DNA of 64,000 nucleotides from Pseudokineococcus lusitanus (GTDB lineage: Bacteria; Actinomycetota; Actinomycetes; Actinomycetales; Quadrisphaeraceae), in assembly GCF_003751265.1 (NCBI RefSeq), contig NZ_RJKN01000009.1, positions 62,001 through 126,000 on the forward strand, given 5' to 3'. Positions within the stretch are counted from its first letter, which is position 1, and each line of letters opens with the position of its first letter. The notes beneath the pieces were generated by a model. The model worked only from the letters and a program-made list of their open reading frames with translations. It was not told where the DNA came from and did not search any database. Positions 1 to 8,585 of this stretch are shown in pieces. Both the position numbers and the translations under genes were made by a program.

Positions 1-636
1 GGCGACGCCGCGGACCTCGTCGCCGAGGTGCTCGAGGAGGCGGCCCCGCAGGTGACGACGCTCGTGCGGGGCACCCTCGACGTCCTGCGGGAGCGCGCGC
101 CGGGCGTCGCCGCGCGGCTCGTCGGCGGCGACGACTGGGACTTCTTCTGGACGGGCGCCGCACCGCCGGAGCCCGTCCCGGGCGAGGAGGACGTCGCCCG
201 GCTCGCGGTCGGCGGGGCCTCTGGCTGCGGCGCCGACGACGCCGCGGTCGGCGCGCTCCTCGCCGTCGCCAGCGACCGCCCGTCGGCCCGCCCCGGTGAC
301 GCCCACGCCGGACGCTGGTGGGGCGTCCGCGGCACCTGCGGGCTGCTCGCCTGCGTGGCCGCGACGACGGAGGACGGCGGGCCGGCGCCGCACCTCGCCG
401 CGCTGGCCACCCACCCGCGCCACCGGGGCCGGGGCCTCGGCGGGGCGGTGACGGCGGCGGCCACCCGCGACCTCCTCGCCACCCACCCCGTCGTCACGCT
501 CGGCATGTACGCCGACAACGTCCGCGCCCGCCGCGTCTACGAGCGGTTGGGCTGGCGCTGCTCGCACCGCTTCAGCTCGCGCCTCGTCCGCGGCGCCCGG
601 CGGGCCCCGGTACCGGGCTCGCCGCGCCCGGCCTGA
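1..636 (+). CDS. GNAT-family N-acetyltransferase, probably 5'-truncated
   Basis: The reading frame is open from the first base of the window, so the true start may lie upstream. The first start codon inside the window is a GTG at 28, which would give 202 residues. The C-terminal half carries the GNAT acetyl-CoA loop HPRHRGRGLG at about residues 129-138 of that version. It is followed by the usual helix, then a strand with GMYADNVRARRVYERLGW, the standard end of a GNAT fold. The N-terminal part (DDWDFFW) is not one I can assign, and the acceptor substrate is unknown. The gene stops 23 bases before the start of the AAA+ ATPase gene on the same strand. Confidence 0.75.
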   Translation, partial: GDAADLVAEVLEEAAPQVTTLVRGTLDVLRERAPGVAARLVGGDDWDFFWTGAAPPEPVPGEEDVARLAVGGASGCGADDAAVGALLAVASDRPSARPGDAHAGRWWGVRGTCGLLACVAATTEDGGPAPHLAALATHPRHRGRGLGGAVTAAATRDLLATHPVVTLGMYADNVRARRVYERLGWRCSHRFSSRLVRGARRAPVPGSPRPA

Positions 637-659
637 CGGCGCGGACGTACGGTCGGGAG

Positions 660-2150
660 GTGACGTCCCCGGCAGAGCCCGCCCCCCTCTCCGCCTCCCC
701 CGCCCCGGTCGACGCGACCGAGCTGCTCCTCGACCCCGTCCCGCCCGCCGACCTGCCGACGACCCTCGGTGCCCTGCGGGCGTCGGGCCACGTGCTGCGC
801 GGCGTCCGCGAGGAGATGCGCGAGAACCTCCTCGCCGCCATGCGCGCCGGCACGACCGCCTCGGAGCGCTTCCCGGGCGTCGTCGGGTACGAGGACACGG
901 TGCTGCCCGAGGTCGAGCGGGCGCTGCTCGCCGGCCACGACCTCGTGCTGCTCGGCGAGCGCGGCCAGGGCAAGACCCGCCTCGCCCGCACGCTCGTCGC
1001 GCTGCTCGACGAGTGGACGCCCGTCGTCGCCGGCAGCGAGCTCCACGACCACCCCTACGCGCCCGTCTCGGCCCGCGCCCGCGCGCTGGCGGCCGAGCAC
1101 GGCGACGACCTCGAGGTCGGCTGGCTGCACCGCAGCTCGCGGTACACGGAGAAGCTGGCGACGCCGGACACGAGCGTCGGCGACCTCGTCGGCGACGTCG
1201 ACCCCGTGAAGGTCGCGCAGGGCCGCAGCCTCGGGGACCCGGAGACCATCCACTTCGGGCTCGTCCCCCGCGCCCACCGCGGCATCTTCGTCGTCAACGA
1301 GCTGCCCGACCTCGCCGAGCGCATCCAGGTCGCCCTGCTCAACGTGCTGGAGGAGAGGGACATCCAGGTCCGCGGGTACGCGCTGCGCCTGCCGCTGGAC
1401 CTTCTCGTCGTCGCCACGGCCAACCCCGAGGACTACACCAACCGCGGGCGGATCATCACGCCGCTCAAGGACCGCTTCGGGGCCGAGGTCCGCACGCACT
1501 ACCCGCTCGACGTCGAGGCGGAGGTGGCGCTCGTCCGCCAGGAGGCGGCGCTGGCGGCCGAGCTGCCCGACGTCCTGCTCGAGGTCCTCGTCCGCTTCAC
1601 CCGGGCGCTGCGCGAGTCGCCCGCCGTCGACCAGCGCTCGGGCGTCTCGGCCCGCTTCGCCGTCGCGGCGGCGGAGACGACGGCGGCCGCGGCCCTGCGC
1701 CGCTCGGCGCTCGTCGGGGAGAGCCCCGCCGTCGCCCGCGTCGGGGACACGACGTCGGTCGTCACCACGCTGCGCGGCAAGGTCGAGTTCGAGGCCGGCG
1801 AGGAGGGGCGCGAGCACGACGTCCTCGAGCACCTGCGGCGCACCGCCGTCGCGGAGGTCTTCCGGCGGCGCACCCGCGGGCTCGACCTGTCCGGCATCAC
1901 CGCGGTGGTCGCCGAGGGCGCCACGGTGGAGACGGGCGAGCTCGTCCCGTCCGCCGACGTCCTCGCGTCGGTCGGCACCGTGCCGGGCCTCGCCCAGGTG
2001 CTCACCGCCTTCGGCTTCGGCGACGAGCCGAGCGCCCCCCAGGCGGCCTCCGCGGTCGAGCTCGTGCTCGAGGGGCTGCACCTGCTGCGCCGCCTCGGCA
2101 AGGAGGTCGTCGACGCGCCCGGCGGCGCCCGCACGCTCTACGGCGGCTGA
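660..2150 (+). CDS. MoxR/magnesium-chelatase-I-like AAA+ ATPase
   Basis: This is a 496-residue AAA+ ATPase of the ChlI/MoxR type. I chose the GTG at 660 because the frame upstream of it only shadows the GNAT gene. The Walker A motif GERGQGKT lies at about residues 98-105. A Walker B-like stretch, IFVVNELPDL, lies near 210, and the sensor-1 segment VVATANPEDYTNRGR near 255 precedes the second-region arginines. ATPases of this kind act with a VWA-domain partner as chaperones or metal-insertion motors. The very next gene encodes such a partner, which supports the call. No chelatase H subunit is nearby, so tetrapyrrole metallation is unlikely. The natural client is unknown. Confidence 0.85.
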   Translation: MTSPAEPAPLSASPAPVDATELLLDPVPPADLPTTLGALRASGHVLRGVREEMRENLLAAMRAGTTASERFPGVVGYEDTVLPEVERALLAGHDLVLLGERGQGKTRLARTLVALLDEWTPVVAGSELHDHPYAPVSARARALAAEHGDDLEVGWLHRSSRYTEKLATPDTSVGDLVGDVDPVKVAQGRSLGDPETIHFGLVPRAHRGIFVVNELPDLAERIQVALLNVLEERDIQVRGYALRLPLDLLVVATANPEDYTNRGRIITPLKDRFGAEVRTHYPLDVEAEVALVRQEAALAAELPDVLLEVLVRFTRALRESPAVDQRSGVSARFAVAAAETTAAAALRRSALVGESPAVARVGDTTSVVTTLRGKVEFEAGEEGREHDVLEHLRRTAVAEVFRRRTRGLDLSGITAVVAEGATVETGELVPSADVLASVGTVPGLAQVLTAFGFGDEPSAPQAASAVELVLEGLHLLRRLGKEVVDAPGGARTLYGG

Positions 2151-2195
2151 CGCCGCTCCCACCGCTCCCGCACCGCCGCACCACCGGAGGTCGTC

Positions 2196-4217
2196 ATGGC
2201 CCGCTTCTCCTACGGCGCCTGGGCCGGCGGGCCCGACCCGCTGGCCGGACCGCTCGACGTGCGCGCCGCCGTCGACGCCCTCGGCCGCGAGGTCATGGAG
2301 GGCCGCAGCGTCCGCGAGGCCCTGCGCGACCTCCTCGAGCGGGGCGCCGACGGCCGCCGCGGCCTGCGCGACCTCGCCGCCCGGGCGGCGCGGCGGCAGA
2401 AGGAGCTCCGGCGCTCGGGCGACCTCGCGGGACCGCTCCGCCGGGCGCGCGAGCAGCTCGCCGCCGCGCTGGACGCCGAGCGCGAGGCCCTGGCCATGGA
2501 CGACGACCAGGGGGCGCGCGACCGCGAGCAGCGCCTCGACGACCTCCCCCGGGACACCGCCGAGGCGGTCCGCGAGCTCGAGGACGACGCGTGGCGCAGC
2601 CCCGCCGCGGAGGCGCTGTACCGCGAGGTGCGCGAGCAGCTGCGCGACGACGTCCTCGGCGCCCAGTTCGCCGGGCTCCGCGACGCCCTGGCCGCGGCCC
2701 GCGAGGCGCGCCGCGCGGCCGCCGAGGGCGGGGACGCCGACGGCGCGCGCGCGGAGCAGGCCGCCGCCATGGCGGCGACGAAGGACATGCTCGCCGACCT
2801 CAACGCGCTGCTGTCCGCGCACGCCCGCGGCGAGGACACGGACGCGCAGTTCCGGGACTTCATGGACCGCCACGGCGAGGTCTTCGGCGACGACCGGCCG
2901 GGGACGGTCGAGGAGCTCGTCGACGAGCTGGCGCGCCGGCAGGCGGCGACCGCCCGGATGCTCGCGTCGCTGTCGCCCCAGCAGCGCGCCGAGCTGTCCG
3001 ACCTCATGGCCGACGCCCTCGGCGACGCCGGGCTCGAGGCCGAGATGGCGGCGCTCGCCGACAGCCTGCAGGCGCTGCGCCCCGGCCTGGACCGCACCTC
3101 CCGCGAGCGCTTCCGCGGCGGGCAGCCGATGTCGGTCGGCGAGGGCACCGACGCGCTGGCCGAGCTGGCCGACCTCGACGACGTCGGGCAGTCCCTGGGC
3201 CAGGACTACCCCGGCGCGACCCTCGACGACGTCGACGTCGAGGCCGTGGAGCGCCAGCTGGGCGCGGGCGCGGCGGCGGACGTGAGGGCGCTGCAGCAGC
3301 TCGACGCCGAGCTCCGCCGCCAGGGCTGGCTGGCCCGGGACGGGGCCGACGGCCTGTCCCTCACCCCGAAGGCGCTGCGCCGCCTGGGCCAGACGGCGCT
3401 CGACGCCGTCTTCTCCCGCCTGCGCGGCGGGGACCGCGGCGGCCACGACGACCGCTCGGCCGGCGCGGCGGGAGAGGCGACCGGCAGCTGGCGCGAGTGG
3501 CAGTTCGGCGACGAGCAGCCGCTCGACGCCGTCCGCACCGTCCAGCGGGCGGTCCTGCGGACGGCCGGCGAGCAGCAGACGACCCGGTCCGGGGCCGTCG
3601 CGCTGGAGGTCGAGGACTTCGCCGTCGTCGAGACCGAGCGCCGTACGGCGGCCGCGGTCGCGCTCTGCGTCGACCTGTCCTTCTCGATGGTGCAGGAGGG
3701 CCGCTGGGCGCCGATGAAGCAGACGGCGCTCGCGCTCGCCCACCTGCTCGCCACGCGCTACCCGGCGGACCAGCTGCAGGTCATCGGCTTCGGCCGCACG
3801 GCCGTCGAGCTGACGACGGCCGAGCTGGCCGCCGTCGAGCCGTCCGGCGTGCAGGGCACCAACCTCCAGCACGCCCTCGCCCTGGCCCGGCGGCACGTGG
3901 CGCGCCACCCCGGCCTCGACCCGGTCGTCCTCGTCGTCACCGACGGCGAGCCGACGGCGCACCTCGAGGACGGCGAGGCGGTCTTCTGGTGGCCGTCGCT
4001 GCCGGAGACCGTCGAGGCGACCGTCCGCGAGGTCGACGCGCTGACCCGGATGCGGACGCCGATCAGCACCTTCGTCCTCGGCGACGACCCGGGCCTGCGC
4101 CGCTTCGTCGACGCCCTCGCCCGCCGCAACGGCGGCCGGGTGCTGGCGCCGTCGGCGGACCGGCTCGGGGAGTACGTCGTCAGCGACTACCTGGCCTCCC
4201 GCGCCGGGGGCCGCTGA
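2196..4217 (+). CDS. VWA-domain protein, partner of the upstream AAA+ ATPase
   Basis: The product is 673 residues. The ATG at 2196 follows a good ribosome binding site (GGAGG). The first two thirds are charged and helical, rich in Arg, Glu and Ala, and look like coiled coil. The last 190 residues form a von Willebrand A domain with an intact MIDAS: DLSFS (DxSxS) near residue 490, the threonine in GTNLQHAL, and the aspartate in VTDGEPTAH. This architecture and gene order match the ChlI/ChlD and MoxR/VWA pairs, where the VWA subunit recruits or senses the client. There is no signal peptide or membrane segment, so it is probably cytoplasmic. Confidence 0.85.
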   Translation: MARFSYGAWAGGPDPLAGPLDVRAAVDALGREVMEGRSVREALRDLLERGADGRRGLRDLAARAARRQKELRRSGDLAGPLRRAREQLAAALDAEREALAMDDDQGARDREQRLDDLPRDTAEAVRELEDDAWRSPAAEALYREVREQLRDDVLGAQFAGLRDALAAAREARRAAAEGGDADGARAEQAAAMAATKDMLADLNALLSAHARGEDTDAQFRDFMDRHGEVFGDDRPGTVEELVDELARRQAATARMLASLSPQQRAELSDLMADALGDAGLEAEMAALADSLQALRPGLDRTSRERFRGGQPMSVGEGTDALAELADLDDVGQSLGQDYPGATLDDVDVEAVERQLGAGAAADVRALQQLDAELRRQGWLARDGADGLSLTPKALRRLGQTALDAVFSRLRGGDRGGHDDRSAGAAGEATGSWREWQFGDEQPLDAVRTVQRAVLRTAGEQQTTRSGAVALEVEDFAVVETERRTAAAVALCVDLSFSMVQEGRWAPMKQTALALAHLLATRYPADQLQVIGFGRTAVELTTAELAAVEPSGVQGTNLQHALALARRHVARHPGLDPVVLVVTDGEPTAHLEDGEAVFWWPSLPETVEATVREVDALTRMRTPISTFVLGDDPGLRRFVDALARRNGGRVLAPSADRLGEYVVSDYLASRAGGR

Positions 4218-4223
4218 CGCCGG

Positions 4224-5024
4224 TCAGCGCGAGAGGTCGTCGCGCCAGGCCAGCCACTCGCGCAGCGGGCCGAGGTCGAAGTCGGGCCCGCCGGTGCCCA
4301 CGGTGAAGAGGGTCACGCCGGCTCCGAGCAGCGCGTCGCCCGACGCAGCCGGGTCGCCCTCGACGCCCGCCGACCGCTCGACCTCGCGGGGGTCGCGGCC
4401 GAGGTCGCGGCAGTAGCCGTCGAGGACCTCGCCCTTGCGGGCGACCGTCGCGGGGTCGCCGAAGGAGTGCCAGATGTCGGCGTGACGGGCGACCAGCGGC
4501 AGCGTCTTCTTCTCGCCGCCGCCGCCGATCATCACGGGGATGTCCCGCAGCGGTGCCGGGTTGAGGGCCGCCCAGCGGGCCTCGATGCGCGGCATCGCCG
4601 TCGCGAGGTCGGCGATCCGCCCCCCTGCGGTGCCGAACTCGAAGCCGTACTCGTCGTAGTCGCGCTGGAACCACCCGGAGCCGATGCCGAGGAGCAGCCG
4701 GCCGTCGCTGACGTGGTCGACCGTCCGCGCCATGTCGGCCAGCAGGTCGGGGTTCCGGTAGGAGTTGCAGCTGACGAGCGCGCCGATCTCCACGCGCTCG
4801 GTGGCCTCGGCCCAAGCGCCGAGCATCGTCCAGCACTCGAAGTGCTTGCCGTCGGGCTCGCCGTACAGCGGGAAGAAGTGGTCCCAGTTCATGACGAGGT
4901 CGACGCCGGCCTCCTCCGCGGCCGCGACGGCCCGGCGGATCTGCGGGTAGTCGGCGTGCTGCGGCTGGACCTGCACGCCGATGCGCACGGGACGGCTGGG
5001 CGGGGGGACGGCGTCGTCGCTCAC
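4224..5024 (-). CDS. LLM-class F420-dependent oxidoreductase
   Basis: The product is 266 residues and belongs to the luciferase-like monooxygenase superfamily, the branch that uses coenzyme F420 in actinobacteria. The N-terminus has a beta-strand RIGVQVQPQH. This is followed by NWDHFFPLYG, the TIM-barrel strand carrying the WDH motif seen in this branch, and by DHVSDGRLLLGIGSGWFQRD, the superfamily hallmark. A later GGGGEKKTLPLVARHADIW is typical of the F420 group. The substrate is unknown. The gene is convergent with the VWA gene, with only six bases between the stops, and is probably monocistronic. The GTG at 5024 is the only upstream start before the frame closes. Confidence 0.85.
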   Translation of the reverse strand: MSDDAVPPPSRPVRIGVQVQPQHADYPQIRRAVAAAEEAGVDLVMNWDHFFPLYGEPDGKHFECWTMLGAWAEATERVEIGALVSCNSYRNPDLLADMARTVDHVSDGRLLLGIGSGWFQRDYDEYGFEFGTAGGRIADLATAMPRIEARWAALNPAPLRDIPVMIGGGGEKKTLPLVARHADIWHSFGDPATVARKGEVLDGYCRDLGRDPREVERSAGVEGDPAASGDALLGAGVTLFTVGTGGPDFDLGPLREWLAWRDDLSR

Positions 5025-5053
5025 GCGGCCGACAGTACGAGCGCCGGGACGAC

Positions 5054-5106
5054 GACGGGGCGGCCGGACGCCGACGGACGTGCCGTCGTCGTGCCGCCGC
5101 CCCGTC
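5054..5106 (-). terminator. Putative intrinsic terminator downstream of aspS
   Basis: An 11-bp arm GACGGGGCGGC (5054-5064) pairs with GCCGCCCCGTC (5096-5106). A smaller nested hairpin, GACGG/CCGTC, sits in the loop. The structure lies ten bases after the aspS stop codon on the minus strand. There is no U-tract, as is usual for very high G+C actinobacteria. Confidence 0.5.
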
Positions 5107-5115
5107 GGGGACCTG

Positions 5116-6951
5116 TCAGCTGGTGCCGCCGCGCTCCGGCGCCGTCGGGGACGCCGCCCCCGGGGCCGGCTCGGGACGCGCGTCGACGCCGGCCTCCTTG
5201 CGCTGCTGCGCCGTGATGGGCGCCGGCGCCGCGGTCAGCGGGTCGTAGCCGCCGCCGCTCTTGGGGAAGGCGATGACCTCGCGGATCGAGTCGGCGCCGG
5301 CGAGCAGCGCGACGATCCGGTCCCAGCCGAAGGCGATGCCGCCGTGCGGCGGGGCGCCGTAGGCGAAGGCGTCGAGGAGGAAGCCGAACTTGACGCGCGC
5401 GTCCTCCTCGGCGAGGCCCATCACCGCGAAGACCCGCTCCTGCACCTCGCGGGTGTGGATGCGGATCGAGCCGCCGCCGATCTCGTTGCCGTTGCAGACG
5501 ATGTCGTAGGCCTGCGACAGGGCCGCGCCCGGGTCGGACTCGAAGCGGTCGCGCCACTCCGGCGTCGGGGCCGTGAAGGCGTGGTGCACCGCGGTCCAGG
5601 CGCCGGCGCCCACGGCGACGTCGCCGGACGCCGTGGCGTCGTCGGCCGGCTCGAACAGCGGCGCGTCGACGACCCAGACGAAGGCCCAGGCCTGCTCGTC
5701 GACGAGGCCGCAGCGACGGCCCACCTCGAGGCGGGCCGCGCCGAGCAGGCCCCGGGCCGACGTCGCCGGGCCCGCCGCGAAGAACACGCAGTCGCCGGGG
5801 ACGGCGCCGACGTGCGCGGCGAGCCCGGCGCGCTCGTCCTCGGAGATGTTCTTGGCCACCGGCCCGCGGAGCTCGCCGTCCTCGCCGACGAGCACGTACG
5901 CCAGACCGCGGTGACCGCGCTGCTTGGCCCAGTCCTGCCACGCGTCGAGCTGCTTGCGCGGCTGCGAGGCGCCGCCGGGCATGACGACGGCGCCGACGTA
6001 GGGCGCCTGGAAGACCTTGAAGGGGGTGCCGGAGAAGTAGTCCGTGCAGTCGACGAGCTCCTGCCCGAAGCGCAGGTCCGGCTTGTCGCTGCCGTACCGC
6101 GCCATGGCGTCGGCGTAGGTCATGCGAGCGATCGGGCCGGAGATCTCGTGGCCGATCAACCGCCACAGGGCCGTCAGCACCTCCTCGGCGAGGGCGATGA
6201 CGTCGTCGGCGTCGACGAAGCTCATCTCGACGTCGAGCTGGGTGAACTCCGGCTGCCGGTCGGCGCGGAAGTCCTCGTCCCGGTAGCAGCGGGCGATCTG
6301 GTAGTACCGCTCGACCCCACCCACCATGAGCAGCTGCTTGAACAGCTGCGGGCTCTGCGGCAGCGCGTACCAGGAGCCCGGCGCGAGGCGGGCGGGCACG
6401 AGGAAGTCGCGGGCGCCCTCGGGCGTCGAGCGGGTGAGGGTCGGCGTCTCGACCTCGGTGAAGGCATGGCCGTCGAGGACGCCGCGGGCGGCGCGGTTGA
6501 CGGCGCTGCGGAGGCGCAGCGCGGCGGCCGGGCCGGAGCGGCGCAGGTCGAGGTAGCGGTGCTTGAGCCGGACCTCCTCGCCCACCTCGCCGGCGCCGGA
6601 CGCCTCGACGGGGAAGGGCAGCGGGTCGGCGGTCGCGAGGACGGTGAGAGCCGTCGCGAGCACCTCCACCTCGCCGGTCGGCAGGTCGGGGTTCTCGTTG
6701 CCCTCGGGGCGACGTCGGACCTGCCCCGTGACCTGGACGACGTACTCGCTGCGCAGGTCGTGGGCGCCGGAGGAGTCGAGCAGCTCGTCGCGCACGACGA
6801 CCTGGACGACGCCGGAGACGTCGCGCAGGTCGAGGAAGGCCACGCCGCCGTGGTCGCGGCGCCGGGCCACCCAGCCCGCCAGCACGACGGTGGGGTCCTC
6901 GGCGGCGGAGTGGTCGGCGCGCAGGCTGCCGGCCTCGTGGGTGCGCAGCAC
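5116..6951 (-). CDS. aspS: Aspartyl-tRNA synthetase
   Basis: This class II aminoacyl-tRNA synthetase charges tRNA-Asp in the cytoplasm. At 611 residues it has the length of the bacterial-type enzyme with a GAD insertion. The N-terminal OB fold ([20 protein letters not shown]) binds the anticodon. Motif 2 is [18 protein letters not shown] and motif 3 is [16 protein letters not shown], both intact. The gene follows hisS in the usual actinobacterial order hisS-aspS, although several genes now lie between them. I cannot tell from the sequence whether the enzyme also mischarges tRNA-Asn; finding gatCAB and asnS elsewhere in the genome would decide that. The start is a GTG at 6951. Confidence 0.97.
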   Translation of the reverse strand: MLRTHEAGSLRADHSAAEDPTVVLAGWVARRRDHGGVAFLDLRDVSGVVQVVVRDELLDSSGAHDLRSEYVVQVTGQVRRRPEGNENPDLPTGEVEVLATALTVLATADPLPFPVEASGAGEVGEEVRLKHRYLDLRRSGPAAALRLRSAVNRAARGVLDGHAFTEVETPTLTRSTPEGARDFLVPARLAPGSWYALPQSPQLFKQLLMVGGVERYYQIARCYRDEDFRADRQPEFTQLDVEMSFVDADDVIALAEEVLTALWRLIGHEISGPIARMTYADAMARYGSDKPDLRFGQELVDCTDYFSGTPFKVFQAPYVGAVVMPGGASQPRKQLDAWQDWAKQRGHRGLAYVLVGEDGELRGPVAKNISEDERAGLAAHVGAVPGDCVFFAAGPATSARGLLGAARLEVGRRCGLVDEQAWAFVWVVDAPLFEPADDATASGDVAVGAGAWTAVHHAFTAPTPEWRDRFESDPGAALSQAYDIVCNGNEIGGGSIRIHTREVQERVFAVMGLAEEDARVKFGFLLDAFAYGAPPHGGIAFGWDRIVALLAGADSIREVIAFPKSGGGYDPLTAAPAPITAQQRKEAGVDARPEPAPGAASPTAPERGGTS

Positions 6952-7127
6952 GGGGTGCGGTCCTCTCGTCGGGGGTCCGCCCGCGGCGGGCGGACGGCCC
7001 GGCGATCCTACGGGCGCGCCGCCGCCCGGCCCCGACGGCGACCGCCCCGGTCGCGGGCGGGGCGCCCGGCTCCGACGATGGCGCGGCAGGCCGGGCCCGA
7101 CCCGGCCACCGAGCGAGAGGAGCGGCC

Positions 7128-7667
7128 GTGAGCGACCGCGGAGTCATCGACCCCTACGAGCACCTGCCGCAGGTGCCGTCCTTCACCGTCACGAGCGAGG
7201 ACGTCGCGGAGGGCGAGCGCCTGCACGACCGGCACGCCAGCGGCGCCTTCGGCGTCGAGGGCGGCGAGGACGTGTCGCCGCAGCTGTCCTGGGAGGGCGC
7301 CCCCGAGGGCACGAAGAGCTTCGCCGTCACCGTCTACGACCCGGACGCGCCGACGGCGTCCGGCTTCTGGCACTGGGCCGTGGCCGACCTGCCCGCCACG
7401 ACGACGTCGCTCCCCCGCGGTGCCGCGACGGGCGGGCTGCCCGACGGCGCCGTCCAGCTCCGCAACGACGGGGGCTTCGCGGGCTTCGTCGGGGCCGCCC
7501 CGCCGCCCGGCCACCGGACCCACCACTACTGGGTCGTCGTCCACGCCGTCGACGTCGAGAGCCTCGGCCTCGACGCCGACGCCCCGCCGGCGCAGCTGGG
7601 CTTCAACCTCTTCCCGCACACGCTCGCCCGCGCGACGCTCGTCGCGACGTACGACCGCCCCGCCTGA
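7128..7667 (+). CDS. YbhB/YbcL-type PEBP (Raf kinase inhibitor-like) protein
   Basis: The product is 179 residues of the bacterial phosphatidylethanolamine-binding-protein family (YbhB/YbcL). Recognisable segments are [19 protein letters not shown] and [20 protein letters not shown], where the conserved DPDAP and HW residues line the anion-binding pocket. [11 protein letters not shown] follows and is also typical. Bacterial members are small cytoplasmic or periplasmic proteins of unclear role. There is no signal peptide, so this one is probably cytoplasmic. A GAGAGGAGCG ribosome binding site precedes the GTG at 7128. The gene is divergent from aspS. Confidence 0.9.
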   Translation: MSDRGVIDPYEHLPQVPSFTVTSEDVAEGERLHDRHASGAFGVEGGEDVSPQLSWEGAPEGTKSFAVTVYDPDAPTASGFWHWAVADLPATTTSLPRGAATGGLPDGAVQLRNDGGFAGFVGAAPPPGHRTHHYWVVVHAVDVESLGLDADAPPAQLGFNLFPHTLARATLVATYDRPA

Positions 7668-7688
7668 CCGCCTGACCCGCCCCCCTTC

Positions 7689-7790
7689 CGACTTCGCTGC
7701 CGACGTCGTCGGACGCGGCCCTCCCCGGCCGACTTCGCTGCCGAAGTCGTGGGAAGGGGCGCCCGACGGCCGACGTCGGCAGCGAAGTCG
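7689..7790. repeat. Three-copy 20-bp intergenic repeat with inverted arms
   Basis: Three related 20-mers lie between the PEBP gene and the AlkB-like gene. Copy 1 (7689-7708) and copy 3 (7771-7790) are perfect reverse complements of each other. Copy 2 (7730-7749) reads CGACTTCGCTGCCGAAGTCG and is itself a hairpin with 8-bp arms and a CTGC loop. Copies 1 and 3 could form a long stem around copy 2. The array ends about 50 bases before the SOS box of the downstream gene. It may act as a terminator for the PEBP gene or as a protein-binding array. Confidence 0.7.
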
Positions 7791-7843
7791 TGGACGGAGG
7801 TGCTCTCCGACGTCGGCCGAGTTGCGGTGAACTCGGAACGCTT

Positions 7844-7859
7844 TCGGACAGGTGTTCGA
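7844..7859 (+). promoter_or_regulatory. Probable LexA (SOS) box upstream of the AlkB-like gene
   Basis: TCGGACAGGTGTTCGA differs at one position from the actinobacterial LexA consensus TCGAAC-N4-GTTCGA. It ends nine bases before a TAACCT -10 element and so overlaps the -35 region, where LexA binding would block RNA polymerase. Confidence 0.65.
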
Positions 7860-7868
7860 CGGACGGAG

Positions 7869-7874
7869 TAACCT
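7869..7874 (+). promoter_or_regulatory. Probable -10 element (TAACCT), leaderless start
   Basis: TAACCT fits the TAnnnT -10 pattern. It sits six bases before the ATG at 7881, the spacing expected when transcription starts on the start codon. Confidence 0.5.
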
Positions 7875-7880
7875 TCGTCC

Positions 7881-8537
7881 ATGGTGCTGACGACGCAGCC
7901 CTCGCTGCTCGACCTCGGTGACGACGCCGACGACGCTCCCGCCTGGTCGCTCGGCGCGGTCGCCGACGGGCTCGAGCGGCACGTGCTCGCGCAGGGCGCC
8001 TGGGTCGACGTCCGTCGTGGCTGGCTGCGTGGGTCCGACGGCATCCTCGCCACCCTCCTCGCCGAGGTGCCCTGGCGGGCCGAGCGCCGGCAGATGTACG
8101 AGCGCGAGGTCGACGTGCCGCGCCTCCTCCGCTTCTACGGCGAGGAGGAGGTCCTCCCGCACGCCTGCCTGGCGGCCGCCCGCGACGCCCTCTCGGCGCA
8201 CTACGCCGACGACCTGGCGGCGGCCGGGCCGCTGCGGACGGCAGGCCTGTGCCTCTACCGGGACGGGCGCGACGGCGTCGCCTGGCACGGGGACCGCACC
8301 GGCCGCAGCCGGCGCGAGGACACGGTCGTCGCCATCGTCTCCTTCGGCGCCCCGCGTCCCCTCCTGCTGCGCCCGGCGGGCGGCGGCCCGACCGTGCTGC
8401 GGGTGCCGGTGGGCCACGGCGACCTGCTCGTCATGGGCGGCTCCTGCCAGCGGACGTGGGAGCACGCGGTGCCGAAGACGACGCAGCCCGTCGGCCCGCG
8501 CGTCAGCGTCCAGCTGCGGCAGCGCGGCGTCCGCTGA
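7881..8537 (+). CDS. AlkB-like 2-oxoglutarate/Fe(II) dioxygenase (DNA alkylation repair)
   Basis: The product is 218 residues of the AlkB family, which oxidatively removes alkyl groups from DNA bases using Fe(II) and 2-oxoglutarate. The metal triad is visible: HGD in GVAWHGDRTG (about residues 138-140) and the distal His in TWEHAVPK near 196. RVSVQLRQR near the C-terminus supplies the arginines that hold 2-oxoglutarate. The N-terminal half is typical of actinobacterial AlkB-like proteins (REVDVPRLLRFYG). A near-consensus LexA box and a leaderless promoter lie directly upstream, so induction by DNA damage is likely. The gene is convergent with the radical SAM gene, which also has an SOS box. 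Confidence 0.9.
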   Translation: MVLTTQPSLLDLGDDADDAPAWSLGAVADGLERHVLAQGAWVDVRRGWLRGSDGILATLLAEVPWRAERRQMYEREVDVPRLLRFYGEEEVLPHACLAAARDALSAHYADDLAAAGPLRTAGLCLYRDGRDGVAWHGDRTGRSRREDTVVAIVSFGAPRPLLLRPAGGGPTVLRVPVGHGDLLVMGGSCQRTWEHAVPKTTQPVGPRVSVQLRQRGVR

Positions 8538-8560
8538 GCGCGACCGGTCCCGACCTCGGA

Positions 8561-8577
8561 GCCCCGGACGTCGGGGC
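8561..8577. terminator. Weak hairpin between convergent genes
   Basis: GCCCCG and CGGGGC are separated by five bases and lie between the convergent AlkB-like and radical SAM genes. The hairpin is short and has no U-tract. It is the only candidate terminator in this 48-base gap. Confidence 0.3.
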
Positions 8578-8585
8578 CCCGGACG

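Noticed and set aside
537-3962. Very long minus-strand reading frame (1141 codons) opposite the AAA+ and VWA genes
   Set aside because: It is a high-G+C antisense shadow: low-complexity Arg/Gly/Ala composition, no domain, and fully covered by two genes with clear motifs.
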